Shown: positions 6,401-13,851, numbered from the stretch's first letter. The stretch is 13,875 nucleotides of DNA from Phycisphaerales bacterium (GCA_007125255.1 SLDM01000006.1:1-13875); one strand, 5' to 3'. The notes: generated from the letters alone by a model not told the origin. Made by a program: numbers and translations.

Positions 6401-6892
6401 CTATCTTTTTGAGCCGCCATGCGAGTAGCTGCTCGTCGGGCAGATGCTCCAGCTGAACCACCAGCCGCCCGCGGGGACGGACCACCCCGGCCATGCGAAC
6501 CATGAGTGCCCCCCGGTACCGGAGGCATAGCGCCATCCCCCATAGCCCAATCCTGGCTGGCTGCGATCGGCCGGACCGTACTGCTCACGCGGCGCGGTCC
6601 GCGCCCGGGCGTATCGCATCAGGGCAAGGTCGCCCGTCGAGATGCTGCGCTCGCGCGGCCTGGCCCCCACCCTGTCGCTGGAATCATCTCCGGCTTCATC
6701 TGCCCCGGCAGCCGCACGGTCCGGCAGGACCGGAGGCGGCGCGGGCATGTCCAGGACCACCTGCCCCTTCACGGTCGGAGCCAGGGGAACAGCCAGGACC
6801 ATCGCCGCGACGATGAACATCGGCGCGGCCAGATTCGTTACAGACAGTTTCGGAACGGGGAATTTCGTCATTCGCGAAATCGTCCTGGGCAT
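6401..6892 (-). CDS. Exported small protein with a Trp-rich tail, function unknown
   Basis: A 163-residue protein that I do not recognise. Residues 1-20 are basic, followed by a hydrophobic segment at about 21-38 (LAAPMFIVAAMVLAVPLA) and APTVKGQ, a plausible signal peptide or anchor. Residues 48-85 are Pro/Ala/Asp-rich and likely disordered. The tail holds seven Trp in 29 residues (positions 120, 131, 134, 137, 144, 145, 148) among Gly, Ser and Tyr, for example HSWFAWPGWSVPAGGWWFSW. The start at 6892 is preceded by GGAGAGGA (plus-strand 6899-6906) six bases upstream, a strong Shine-Dalgarno that supports a real gene; an upstream in-frame ATG at 6970 lacks this. It is divergent from the mannose-6-phosphate isomerase gene. 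Confidence 0.65.
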   Translation of the reverse strand: MPRTISRMTKFPVPKLSVTNLAAPMFIVAAMVLAVPLAPTVKGQVVLDMPAPPPVLPDRAAAGADEAGDDSSDRVGARPRERSISTGDLALMRYARARTAPREQYGPADRSQPGLGYGGWRYASGTGGHSWFAWPGWSVPAGGWWFSWSICPTSSYSHGGSKR

Positions 6893-7018
6893 GGTGAATC
6901 CTCTCCAATGACGGTTGCTCCCGGCCGATAGACTGCCGCCGGCCGGAGGCTGATCACCCCGGAAGATCATAGGTCACTCCGGCCGCCAACGCCGCCTTCG
7001 GATATTCTGCTTTCGACC
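6893..7018. promoter_or_regulatory. Divergent intergenic region before manA
   Basis: This 126-bp gap separates the Trp-rich protein gene (minus) from manA (plus), so promoters for both are expected here. The only clear element is the minus-strand ribosome binding site at 6899-6906. The manA side (…ttctgctttcgacc before ATG) has no Shine-Dalgarno. I could not place -35/-10 elements with confidence. Confidence 0.35.
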
Positions 7019-8038
7019 ATGATGCCCCCCCCGCTCATCTTCCAGCCGATCTTTCGGGAAAAAGTCTGGGGCGGCCGGCGGCTGGCCGACCGGCTGGGCA
7101 AGCCCCTGCCCGAGGGCGTGCGGATCGGTGAGTCATGGGAACTCGCCGACCTGCCGGATTCGATTCCGGGTGGGCGATCGATGATTGCAAACGGCCCCTG
7201 GCGCGGCCGAACGCTGCGGGAGATCCTCCACGAGCAGCGTGAGTGGCTGATCGGTTCGGCCGAGCTCACCGAGGAGGGCGGCTTCCCCCTGCTGATCAAG
7301 TATCTCGACGCCCAGGAAAATTTATCGGTCCAGGTCCATCCCGATGCGGATTACGTTCGCGAGCACCCCGAGGCGCACCTGAAATCCGAAGCGTGGGTCG
7401 TGATCGATGCTGAGCCGGGGGCGGTGATCTACAAGGGGCTCAAGCCGGGCGTGACCGAGGCGGATCTGCGTGCCCACGTGGGAACGCCGGCGATCCGGGA
7501 GGACCTCATCGCCATCCCCGCCCGGCCGGGGGCGTGCCATTACCTGCCCAGCGGAACCGTCCATGCGCTCGGCGCGGGGGTCCTGGTGGCGGAGGTGCAG
7601 ACTCCCAGCGACACCACCTTCCGGATCGACGACTGGGGGCGGACGGACCGGGAGATGCATCTCGAGGAGGCCCTCGCCTGCATTCGCTTCGGGCGGGACG
7701 AACGGTTCTCCGGCCGTGCCGCGCCCCCGCCAATCGATGTCGGACCGACCCGCACCGAAGAGCTGGTGAGGACGGTCTACTTCGAGATTGAACGCATCAC
7801 CATGCGGGAGGCCGGGCTCCTGGAGATCGTCACGTCCGGTATGCCGGAAGTCTGGATGATCCTTTCCGGTTCGGGGCGAGTCGAGGCCTCGGGTGAGCCG
7901 ATGATCTCCCTGGAGCCCGGCCGCACCATGCTGATTCCGGCCGGGCTGCGGGGTGCGGTCGCGCGCGGGACCGCGGGGCTTTGCTGGCTCCGAGTCAGCC
8001 TGCCCGCCCCCACGCAGGGCATGATGGCCTCGACCTGA
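7019..8038 (+). CDS. manA: Mannose-6-phosphate isomerase, class I
   Basis: Zinc enzyme interconverting fructose-6-phosphate and mannose-6-phosphate, feeding GDP-mannose and glycan synthesis. The 339 residues match the short bacterial class I type (B. subtilis ManA-like). N-terminal IFREKVWGGRRLAD (11-24) and GESWELAD (37-44) are typical. Zinc ligands are visible as Q105 and H107 in NLSVQVHPDADY, E124 in LKSEAW, and H182 in LPSGTVHALG; the conserved Arg is R202 in TTFRIDDWGR. The C-terminal cupin half (250-339) is complete. ATG 7019 or 7022 may be the start; neither has a Shine-Dalgarno. It is followed 43 bp later by a secreted beta-helix gene. The WbpP-like epimerase at 11026-12006 is the other sugar-nucleotide gene in the window. 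Confidence 0.93.
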   Translation: MMPPPLIFQPIFREKVWGGRRLADRLGKPLPEGVRIGESWELADLPDSIPGGRSMIANGPWRGRTLREILHEQREWLIGSAELTEEGGFPLLIKYLDAQENLSVQVHPDADYVREHPEAHLKSEAWVVIDAEPGAVIYKGLKPGVTEADLRAHVGTPAIREDLIAIPARPGACHYLPSGTVHALGAGVLVAEVQTPSDTTFRIDDWGRTDREMHLEEALACIRFGRDERFSGRAAPPPIDVGPTRTEELVRTVYFEIERITMREAGLLEIVTSGMPEVWMILSGSGRVEASGEPMISLEPGRTMLIPAGLRGAVARGTAGLCWLRVSLPAPTQGMMAST

Positions 8039-8081
8039 CCGGAGGCGGCGGCATCAGAACCAATCGCTCAGGACGGAATGG

Positions 8082-9392
8082 GTGAAGGACCAGATGAAAC
8101 CGCTGTCACAAGAACCGGGTGCCGCGCGAGACCGTCCATGGCGAGCGGTACGGTCCGGCCTGCGGCGCCTGATCGCCCTGATCGCGATCGTCTTCATCGC
8201 CCACTCCCCCGCCACGGCGCTCGCGCAGGGGATCCAGCATCTGGTGCGCCCGGGTGACCACTGGTCTGATCTGGCCGACCGCCTTCAGCCCGGCGACCAG
8301 ATCATTCTCATGCCCGGCCGGCACCGCCCGGGGCAGTTTGACGATCTTCGCGGAACCGAAGATCGTCCCATCACCATTCGCGGCCTGAACGATCGCCATC
8401 CCTCCACCATTGAAGCGGGGCGCCAGGGAATCCGGCTGCGCCGCTGTGATCATATCGTGATCCGCGATCTGACCATCACCGGCGCAAGCATCAGCGGCAT
8501 CGAGTTCATCGACGACACGCCCGATCACGCCGACCAGCCACCGCAACTGGGGAACATCACGATTCGCCGGGTCAATGTACTGGACACCGGCCCGTCGGGG
8601 CGACGCCACGGCATCCGTCTGCAGGGCCTCCGGAACATCAGCATCGAACAGACGCGGATCGAGGGGTGGGGCGGTTCCGCCATTGCCGTGATCGGATGCC
8701 GGAACGTCACCGTCACCGATTGCACGATGATCGGACGGGAAGGCTTCGGCCAGCTCTACGGCGTTCAGGCGCGGGCCGGCACGCAGTCGATCCGCATTGA
8801 ACGGAACACGATCCGGGATGCGGGGATTGCCGCCATCGCGCTGGGCAACTCAGCGCTGTCCGAGGAGTTCCAACCCGCGCTTCCCGAACCGGATGCCGAA
8901 CCGGAGAATGGTAAGTCCAGCGGGCTGCCGGAAACCCACCACGAAGTCAGCGGCGTTTCCGTGCGCCATAACCTGATTCAGGGCGGCGAGTGCGCCATCG
9001 CCTTCATCAACACCAGCCGCGCGATCGTCCGCAACAACACGATCCTGAACCCGACCGAATGGGTCTACGTGATCTCCGATGATCCGGAGGATCCGCGACT
9101 GGAGCCGAACGCGCACAACCAGTTCGGCTCGAACCTCATCACCTGGCCGGCGGGATCGCTTCGTGAGCTCACCGCGGCGGGATCCGGCGCGACGGTTCGG
9201 GGACTGACGGTGGAAGAGAATCTCTGGTGGGCGGAACCGAACGGGCAGGAGTCGCAGCGCGATCCACTTCTCGAGAAGAAGCCCGTGGGCTCTCTGCAGT
9301 TCGAGCAGCGCACGGATCTCGATCCCGATCTCGATGACCGTCACCGGCCCCGGACCCCCGAAGCGCAGGTCTTCGGCCGTCACGCCCCGTAG
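8082..9392 (+). CDS. Secreted right-handed parallel beta-helix protein
   Basis: A 436-residue exported protein built of beta-helix coils. A basic stretch and hydrophobic core at about 24-45 (RSGLRRLIALIAIVFIAHSP) ending in ATALAQG is a signal peptide. After it, LQPGDQIILMPGRHRPGQF (69-87) and the PITIRG motif are typical of the N-terminal cap and first coils of pectate lyase C/chondroitinase B-like and NosD-like proteins. Later coils show the regular pattern HIVIRDLTITGASISGIEF, NITIRRVNVLDTG, NISIEQTRIEGWGGSAIAV, NVTVTDCTMIG, SIRIERNTIRDAGIAAIAL and AIVRNNTILN. I cannot name catalytic residues, so lyase, hydrolase or purely structural roles are all open. GTG 8082 (AGGA 8 bases upstream) is chosen; ATG 8094 with GAAGGA 4 bases upstream is an alternative that keeps the signal peptide. 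Confidence 0.85.
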   Translation: MKDQMKPLSQEPGAARDRPWRAVRSGLRRLIALIAIVFIAHSPATALAQGIQHLVRPGDHWSDLADRLQPGDQIILMPGRHRPGQFDDLRGTEDRPITIRGLNDRHPSTIEAGRQGIRLRRCDHIVIRDLTITGASISGIEFIDDTPDHADQPPQLGNITIRRVNVLDTGPSGRRHGIRLQGLRNISIEQTRIEGWGGSAIAVIGCRNVTVTDCTMIGREGFGQLYGVQARAGTQSIRIERNTIRDAGIAAIALGNSALSEEFQPALPEPDAEPENGKSSGLPETHHEVSGVSVRHNLIQGGECAIAFINTSRAIVRNNTILNPTEWVYVISDDPEDPRLEPNAHNQFGSNLITWPAGSLRELTAAGSGATVRGLTVEENLWWAEPNGQESQRDPLLEKKPVGSLQFEQRTDLDPDLDDRHRPRTPEAQVFGRHAP

Positions 9393-9460
9393 TCCGGGCC
9401 GCCGGGCCGCTCATCCACTGCGCCGGGCCCCCATCGCTCCCGTCGGCCCCGTCCCCCGCT

Positions 9461-9495
9461 CGCCCTCTCTCCCTCTCGCCCTCTCTCCCCCCCCT
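9461..9495. repeat. Polypyrimidine tract with direct repeat upstream of sucD
   Basis: On the plus strand this stretch is almost all C and T, broken only by single G bases. A 13-base unit (cgccctctctccc) occurs at 9461-9473 and 9477-9489. It lies in the 216-bp gap (9393-9608) between the beta-helix gene and sucD, which is otherwise C-rich with no gene recognised. Such tracts can form triplex (H-DNA) or act in an mRNA leader; neither is shown here. Confidence 0.7.
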
Positions 9496-9608
9496 CGGGC
9501 GGACGGGCGGCATCTTTGTCTCCCGGCGCGTCTGCCGCTATCCTGAGCGGCTTCCCGATCCATTCCGCCTCCTCTCCCCCGAACGCTTCCGAGCAGGATC
9601 TTTCCATC

Positions 9609-10571
9609 ATGGCCATTCTTGTCGACGGTTCCACCAAGGTCATCTGTCAGGGCATCACCGGTTCGGCCGGCGCTTTTCATACCAGAGGCTGCCTCGGTTA
9701 CGGCACGAAGATGGTCGGCGGCGTGACGCCCGGCAAGGGCGGCAGCAAGGATGAGAACGGCCTGCCGATCTTCAATACCGTCCGCGATGCGGTCGAGGCG
9801 ACCGGCGCGACGGCGACGATGATCTTCGTTCCCCCGCCGTTCGCCGGCGACGCCATACTCGAAGCGGCCGACGCGGGCATTTCGGTCATCTGCGCGATCA
9901 CCGAAGGCATTCCCACGCAGGACATGATTCGCGTGCGCGCGGTCCTCCGTGACTATCCGGAAGCCAGACTCATCGGCCCCAACTGCCCCGGCATCATCAC
10001 GCCGGGAAGGAAAGTCAGCGGCGAAGGCGCGAACGCGACCTTCGAAGGCGGATGCAAGATCGGCATCATGCCCGGCTACATCCACCTCGCCAAGGATGAC
10101 GCGCCCACCGGCAAGGGAGTCGGCATCATCTCGCGCTCCGGCACCCTCACTTACGAAGCCGTCTGGCAGTGCTCCCAGCGCGGCATCGGTCAGACGACCT
10201 GTGTCGGGATCGGTGGCGATCCGGTCAAGGGACTCAACTTCATCGAGCTGCTTGACCTCTTCGAGCGCGACAAGGCGACCGATGGCGTCGTGATGATCGG
10301 CGAGATCGGCGGTTCGGACGAGACCGAGGCCGGACACTGGATCAAAAAGCACATGTCCAAGCCCGTCGTCGGCTTCATCGCCGGCCGCACCGCCCCGGCC
10401 GGCAAGCGCATGGGCCACGCCGGCGCGATCATCGGCGGCGCGGACGATACCGCCGATGCGAAGATGAAAGCGCTGAACGCCTGTGGCGTCAAGGTCGCCG
10501 ACAGCCCCGCGGACCTCGGCTCGACCATGGCGGCGGCACTGGGAATCGAAGCGGCCGTCGCTTCCTCATGA
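9609..10571 (+). CDS. sucD: Succinyl-CoA synthetase alpha subunit, with two insertions
   Basis: Alpha subunit of the TCA enzyme making succinate, CoA and ATP/GTP from succinyl-CoA; it carries the phosphohistidine and CoA site. The N-terminal Rossmann domain shows [18 protein letters not shown] (10-27) and [14 protein letters not shown] (32-45). The ligase domain has [15 protein letters not shown] and the active-site loop [12 protein letters not shown] with phosphohistidine H270 (H246 in E. coli). At 320 residues it is longer than E. coli SucD (289). Alignment by eye gives about 14 extra residues after ITPG (about 134-147), 7 after GYIH (about 160-169), 1 near 46 and a short C-terminal extension. 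ATG 9609 has AGGA ten bases upstream; the frame is open further upstream, but homology starts here. The beta-subunit gene sucC, usually adjacent, is not in the window. Its stop overlaps the next start (ATGA). Confidence 0.96.
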   Translation: MAILVDGSTKVICQGITGSAGAFHTRGCLGYGTKMVGGVTPGKGGSKDENGLPIFNTVRDAVEATGATATMIFVPPPFAGDAILEAADAGISVICAITEGIPTQDMIRVRAVLRDYPEARLIGPNCPGIITPGRKVSGEGANATFEGGCKIGIMPGYIHLAKDDAPTGKGVGIISRSGTLTYEAVWQCSQRGIGQTTCVGIGGDPVKGLNFIELLDLFERDKATDGVVMIGEIGGSDETEAGHWIKKHMSKPVVGFIAGRTAPAGKRMGHAGAIIGGADDTADAKMKALNACGVKVADSPADLGSTMAAALGIEAAVASS

Positions 10572-11032
10572 GCTTGCGCAACCTCGCCCAGCTTGCAACC
10601 TTCACGCTGGCCTTCCTGCTGCTGGCCACTGCCGGCTGTCAGTCCGCGCGGAGCGCGACCGACCCGCTGCCCATCGGACGGGGCAGCTACGATGGCCCCC
10701 CCATCGAGCTCGGGTTTCACGAACGGGGACGCATGGTCGAGCTTACCCTCACGCTGACCGCGCCCACCGGAGGCTACCGGTTCGTGCTGGACCACGCGGA
10801 GATCCGGGATGATCAGGATGACCAGGAGGGGTTGCGGATCGCATCGCTCTTTCTCTCGCTCGAAGCGCCGGCGCCGGATGAGATGGTCACCCAGGCCCTG
10901 GTCGAGCACGAGCTGAACTGGTCACGTCACCACGATGCGTTTGATGAGATCCGGGTCTACGTGAATCAGCGGACCCGCGGCGCGGGGGAGCCGCGACCGA
11001 CGTACCGCCGCGCGGACGTGATCGTTCACTGA
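10568..11032 (+). CDS. Putative lipoprotein translationally coupled to sucD
   Basis: A 154-residue protein of unknown function. Its ATG overlaps the sucD stop as ATGA (10568-10571), which suggests translational coupling and one mRNA. Residues 9-20 are hydrophobic ([12 protein letters not shown]) and are followed by TAGC, a lipobox-like end with Cys24 as the would-be lipidated residue; the -3 Thr is not ideal, so ordinary secretion is possible. The mature part has alternating hydrophobic strands ([43 protein letters not shown]), suggesting a beta-rich fold. I recognise no domain. There is no own Shine-Dalgarno. Its 3' end overlaps the convergent epimerase gene by 7 bp. Confidence 0.75.
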   Translation: MSLRNLAQLATFTLAFLLLATAGCQSARSATDPLPIGRGSYDGPPIELGFHERGRMVELTLTLTAPTGGYRFVLDHAEIRDDQDDQEGLRIASLFLSLEAPAPDEMVTQALVEHELNWSRHHDAFDEIRVYVNQRTRGAGEPRPTYRRADVIVH

Positions 11033-12006
11033 TTCCGGCTGGCTTCGATGGTCCGGGTCAACCCGGATGCAAAGTCGACGGTCGGTTCGTAACCGATCAG
11101 CTCCCGCGCCAGATCGATCGCCGCGCGACTGTGCTTGACATCACCCGCCCGTGGCGGCTGGAACTCACAGCTCGGTTCGATGCCGAGCTCCCGCGCGAGC
11201 CGCTCCAGCAGGACCAGCAGGGAAACACTCTCGCCGCATCCGATGTTGACCGCATCGCCCTGCAGTCGCTCGGGCGGGGCAGCGCCCGCGAGCAGATTGG
11301 CGTGAACCGCGTTGGCCACGTGGGTGAAGTCGCGCGTCTGCTCCCCGTCGCCGAAAATCACCGGCTTCTCACCGCGGCGAATGCGCTCGAGGAAGATCGG
11401 GATCACCGCCGCGTAAGGGGAGTCATGACGTTGCCGCGGACCGAAGATGTTGAAGTAGCGCAGTGAGAGTGTCGGCATGCCGTAACAGTGCGCGTAAGCG
11501 CGGAGCATCGATTCCCCGGCCAGCTTGGAGGCGGCGTAAGGCGAGAGCGGGTCGGCGCGCATCGCTTCGACCTTCGGTTCCTGCAGCTGATCCCCGTACG
11601 CGCTGCTCGATCCCGCATAAATCACCCGGCATCCGTGATCCAGTGACCGCGCGGTCTCCAGCAGGTGCAGCGTGCCGGTCGCATTGACCTCGTGGTACGT
11701 CACCGGTTCCTTCACGCTCGCGGGCACGGAAGCCAGGGCGGCCTGGTGGAAAATCACCTCGGCGCCCGCGAACGCGTCGCGCCGTGCATCGGGATCGAGG
11801 ATGGAGCCGCGCACGAAGCGGATGGCGCGGTGAACACCGGCGAGATTGCTCTCCCGGCCGTTGGACAGATCGTCCAGTACAGACACCTTCGCGCCGAGTT
11901 CCACCAGCGCTTCGGTCAGATGGGATCCGATGAAGCCGGCCCCGCCGGTCACACAGACCGTGCGGTCGCGGTAGGCCTCTTCCTGCTGGTAGCTCGGTGT
12001 GGTCAC
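11026..12006 (-). CDS. NAD-dependent sugar-nucleotide epimerase, WbpP-like (UDP-GlcNAc/GalNAc 4-epimerase type)
   Basis: Extended short-chain dehydrogenase of 326 residues. The NAD site is VCVTGGAGFIGSHL (17-30); catalytic Ser (in AGSSSAYG, 131-138) and Y157xxxK161 (SPYAASKLAGE) are present; LRYFNIFGPRQ and GDGEQTRDFTHVANAVHANL are typical of the family. Segments such as FHQAALASVPASVKEPVT and SPYAAVIPIFL resemble Pseudomonas WbpP, which interconverts UDP-GlcNAc and UDP-GalNAc, more than E. coli GalE; a uronic-acid or other 4-epimerase remains possible. Its product would feed surface polysaccharide. Start is GTG 12006, with no clear Shine-Dalgarno; the NAD motif begins 19 residues in. It follows a lipoprotein gene on the same strand with only 13 bp between, so they probably form an operon. 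Its 3' end overlaps the lipoprotein gene on the other strand. Confidence 0.9.
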   Translation of the reverse strand: MTTPSYQQEEAYRDRTVCVTGGAGFIGSHLTEALVELGAKVSVLDDLSNGRESNLAGVHRAIRFVRGSILDPDARRDAFAGAEVIFHQAALASVPASVKEPVTYHEVNATGTLHLLETARSLDHGCRVIYAGSSSAYGDQLQEPKVEAMRADPLSPYAASKLAGESMLRAYAHCYGMPTLSLRYFNIFGPRQRHDSPYAAVIPIFLERIRRGEKPVIFGDGEQTRDFTHVANAVHANLLAGAAPPERLQGDAVNIGCGESVSLLVLLERLARELGIEPSCEFQPPRAGDVKHSRAAIDLARELIGYEPTVDFASGLTRTIEASRNQ

Positions 12007-12019
12007 GGAGAATCGCGTC

Positions 12020-12643
12020 TCAATCCGAAGTGATGGGCCGGGTCACGGCGGAATCCGCTTCCCCAATGCCAGAGTCGGTCCCGGAGCCAGTCCCGGAGTC
12101 AGTCCCGGAGTCATGCCCCGATTGGGAGCCGGACTCGTATCCGGACTCCGGCTCGGCCGGCGGAACGTAGTTCGGGCTCGGCACATCGACGCGAATCCGC
12201 CAGAGCCGGGTGCTGGTCACCCGGTACGAGGCCAGGAAGCGTTGCCGCATGTGCAACGTCGCCAGGGCGTGGTAGCCGCCCTCCTGCGGATAGATCAGAT
12301 CAACCTCGGCCGTGTTCGCCCGAATGCGGATCTGCTGGACGTGGATCGCCGACTCGTCCCCTTCCCGCATCGGCCGTGCATCACGCAATCGCCGCTGCAG
12401 GATGGCGTAGAGATCCACCGGCGCCCCTTCGGGCAGATTGAAGACGAGTTCACCCTCACCGTGACGTTCGTGGGTGTATCTCAGCGCATCGGCCAGAATC
12501 GTCGGGGTGGGTTCGAGTTTCGGGTGACCGATCTGGGCCGCACCCTCGATGGGCGGGTAGGTCGCCCAGGTCGTGCAGCCGGTGAGGGATGCGGTGACCA
12601 GCAGCGAAAGGGCCAAAAGGAGAATCATTCGGCAATGGGCCAT
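12020..12643 (-). CDS. Putative lipoprotein with Ser/Gly/Asp repeat tail
   Basis: A 207-residue protein of unknown function. MILLLALSLLVTASLTGC (6-23) is a clear lipoprotein signal with lipobox LTGC and Cys23; TTWATYPPIEGAA follows. The middle (about 38-150) looks folded, with alternating strands and a helix (VDLYAILQRRLRDARPM, HVQQIRIRANTAEVDLIYP, YHALATLHMRQRFLASYRV). The tail (167-192) is a low-complexity Ser-Gly repeat, partly in the form SGTDSGTGSGTDSG, encoded by 12-bp DNA repeats. The ATG is preceded by AAGGA about 9-10 bases upstream (plus-strand near 12653-12657), supporting a real start. It is the first gene of a probable two-gene operon with the sugar epimerase, which hints at a role in glycan or envelope assembly, but that is only an inference from position. 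Confidence 0.8.
   Translation of the reverse strand: MAHCRMILLLALSLLVTASLTGCTTWATYPPIEGAAQIGHPKLEPTPTILADALRYTHERHGEGELVFNLPEGAPVDLYAILQRRLRDARPMREGDESAIHVQQIRIRANTAEVDLIYPQEGGYHALATLHMRQRFLASYRVTSTRLWRIRVDVPSPNYVPPAEPESGYESGSQSGHDSGTDSGTGSGTDSGIGEADSAVTRPITSD
12078..12113. repeat. 12-bp in-frame tandem repeat in the lipoprotein gene
   Basis: Three units (gtcccggagcca, then gtcccggagtca twice) sit at 12078, 12090 and 12102, with degenerate copies on either side out to about 12160. On the coding minus strand each unit gives Asp/Gly-Ser-Gly-Thr. Copy-number change would keep the frame. Confidence 0.85.
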
Positions 12644-12766
12644 GACGGGGTTTCCTTGCTATGCTCCCAATGGGGTGACAACGGCCCCAGAGTGTATCAC
12701 GTTCGGCCCCGTCGACCAGAATCCGTTTTTCATCGGCTGCCTCTGTTTCCGAGCTCACCAACCCCT
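12644..12766. promoter_or_regulatory. Divergent intergenic region before ubiX
   Basis: These 123 bp must hold promoters for the minus-strand lipoprotein-epimerase operon and for ubiX. Plus strand: GTGACA (12675-12680) and TATCAC (12695-12700) resemble -35/-10 elements but are only 14 bp apart. Minus strand: a TACACT hexamer lies in the same segment (12698-12693), like the one before the sigma gene. The 40 bases before ubiX are pyrimidine-rich with no Shine-Dalgarno. None of these is strong. Confidence 0.3.
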
Positions 12767-13345
12767 ATGGCCAAACGCATCGTGGTCGGCATCACCGGCG
12801 CCAGCGGCGCTCCCTACGCGGTTCGAACGATCGAACGGCTGGCCCGCGCCGGGGTGGAGGTCCACGTCGCCATTTCCACCCTCGGTCGGCGTCTGCTGCA
12901 CGATGAACTGGATATCTCAAGGCCCGACCCGGATCGCCTCTCCAATGGTTGTGGCGATCGGCTCGTCATCCACAACGACAACGATCTCGGCGCGACGCCC
13001 GCCTCGGGGTCGTTCCTGCACGACGGAATGATCATCGTGCCCTGTTCGAGCAATACCATCGGCGCGATTGCCGCGGGCCTGACGCAGAGTCTCGTTCAAC
13101 GGGCCGCGATGGTGACGCTCAAGGAACGACGCCGCCTGATCCTCGCGCACCGGGAGACCCCTGTCACCGCGATCGACCTGCGCAACATGGCCCGCGTGAG
13201 CGAAGCCGGGGCGATCATCGCTCCCCTCTCGCCGGGGTTCTACATGAAGCCGCAAACGGTGGACGAGATCGTCGACTTCATGGCCGGGCGCCTGCTCGAT
13301 CTCGTCGGGGTGGAGCACGACATGAACATGCGCTGGAAAGGGTGA
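12767..13345 (+). CDS. ubiX: Flavin prenyltransferase UbiX
   Basis: Joins a dimethylallyl group to reduced FMN to make prenylated FMN, the cofactor of UbiD-type decarboxylases in quinone and aromatic acid metabolism. The 192 residues match the family length. Visible motifs are RIVVGITGASGAPYAVR (4-20, FMN-binding loop), VPCSSNTIGAIAAGL (91-105), the Arg-Glu pair LAHRETP (126-132), and PLSPGFYMKPQTVDEIVDF (153-171), followed by the usual C-terminal GRLLDLVGVEHD. The start ATG 12767 is where homology begins; the frame is open upstream across the opposite-strand lipoprotein gene, but that is not coding here. No ubiD is in the window, so its client enzyme is encoded elsewhere. The next plus-strand gene follows after 56 bp. 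Confidence 0.95.
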   Translation: MAKRIVVGITGASGAPYAVRTIERLARAGVEVHVAISTLGRRLLHDELDISRPDPDRLSNGCGDRLVIHNDNDLGATPASGSFLHDGMIIVPCSSNTIGAIAAGLTQSLVQRAAMVTLKERRRLILAHRETPVTAIDLRNMARVSEAGAIIAPLSPGFYMKPQTVDEIVDFMAGRLLDLVGVEHDMNMRWKG

Positions 13346-13388
13346 GCGAGCCGGTCCCATGCACCGGGGCGCCCGCCGAGATCTTCCC

Positions 13389-13394
13389 GGAGGT
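13389..13394 (+). promoter_or_regulatory. Shine-Dalgarno of the last lipoprotein gene
   Basis: GGAGGT lies 7 bases before ATG 13402. It is the best ribosome binding site in the window and fixes the start of a gene whose frame is open much further upstream through ubiX. Confidence 0.85.
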
Positions 13395-13401
13395 ACGCAC
13401 G

Positions 13402-13851
13402 ATGAGGCGAAACCGATCAGAACCGACTTCGAGCACGCTCCTGGGAATGCTGGCGATCGCCTGCACCCTCGGCGCGGTTGTGCTGCTGGCCCCGGGGTGC
13501 CGGGCATCGGGCACCAGCGAGCGCATCAGCCCGCATTGGCGCGCCCCGGAATCTCCGGACATGGTCGATCTCTACTTTGAACCGGTGGATCGACCGCACG
13601 AACTCATCGCGCGGATCAGCGCCACCGGCGAGACCCGCCGCTTCGGTTCCCTGGCACTTGCGGAAGCCGCGGTGTACGAAAAGCTGCGCGACCTCGCCGC
13701 GCGGTACGGGGCGCTGGCGATCATCGAGATCGACGTGGTGGTGACGGTGGACGGCGAGCCGGTGGAGGTGGACCTGCAACAGCGATCCCGTCCCGTGGAG
13801 AATCACGTGATCACCGCCCGCGCGAAAGCCGTCCGCTTTCGCGGCCGATGA
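13402..13851 (+). CDS. Putative small lipoprotein, function unknown
   Basis: A 149-residue protein. Basic residues (MRRNR) precede a hydrophobic stretch (13-30, LLGMLAIACTLGAVVLLA) ending in LAPGC, a lipobox-like site with Cys33 as the putative lipidated residue. The mature domain runs from about 50 to 146 with a strand-helix-strand look: VDLYFEPVDRPHELIARISA, then AEAAVYEKLRDLAARYGALA, then IIEIDVVVTVDG. The phrase pattern of a helix followed by a small-residue-rich AxYGALAIIEI recalls small lipoproteins with YbjQ/DUF-like folds, but I cannot assign a family. The start is fixed by GGAGGT. It follows ubiX by 56 bp and may be co-transcribed. Confidence 0.75.
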   Translation: MRRNRSEPTSSTLLGMLAIACTLGAVVLLAPGCRASGTSERISPHWRAPESPDMVDLYFEPVDRPHELIARISATGETRRFGSLALAEAAVYEKLRDLAARYGALAIIEIDVVVTVDGEPVEVDLQQRSRPVENHVITARAKAVRFRGR

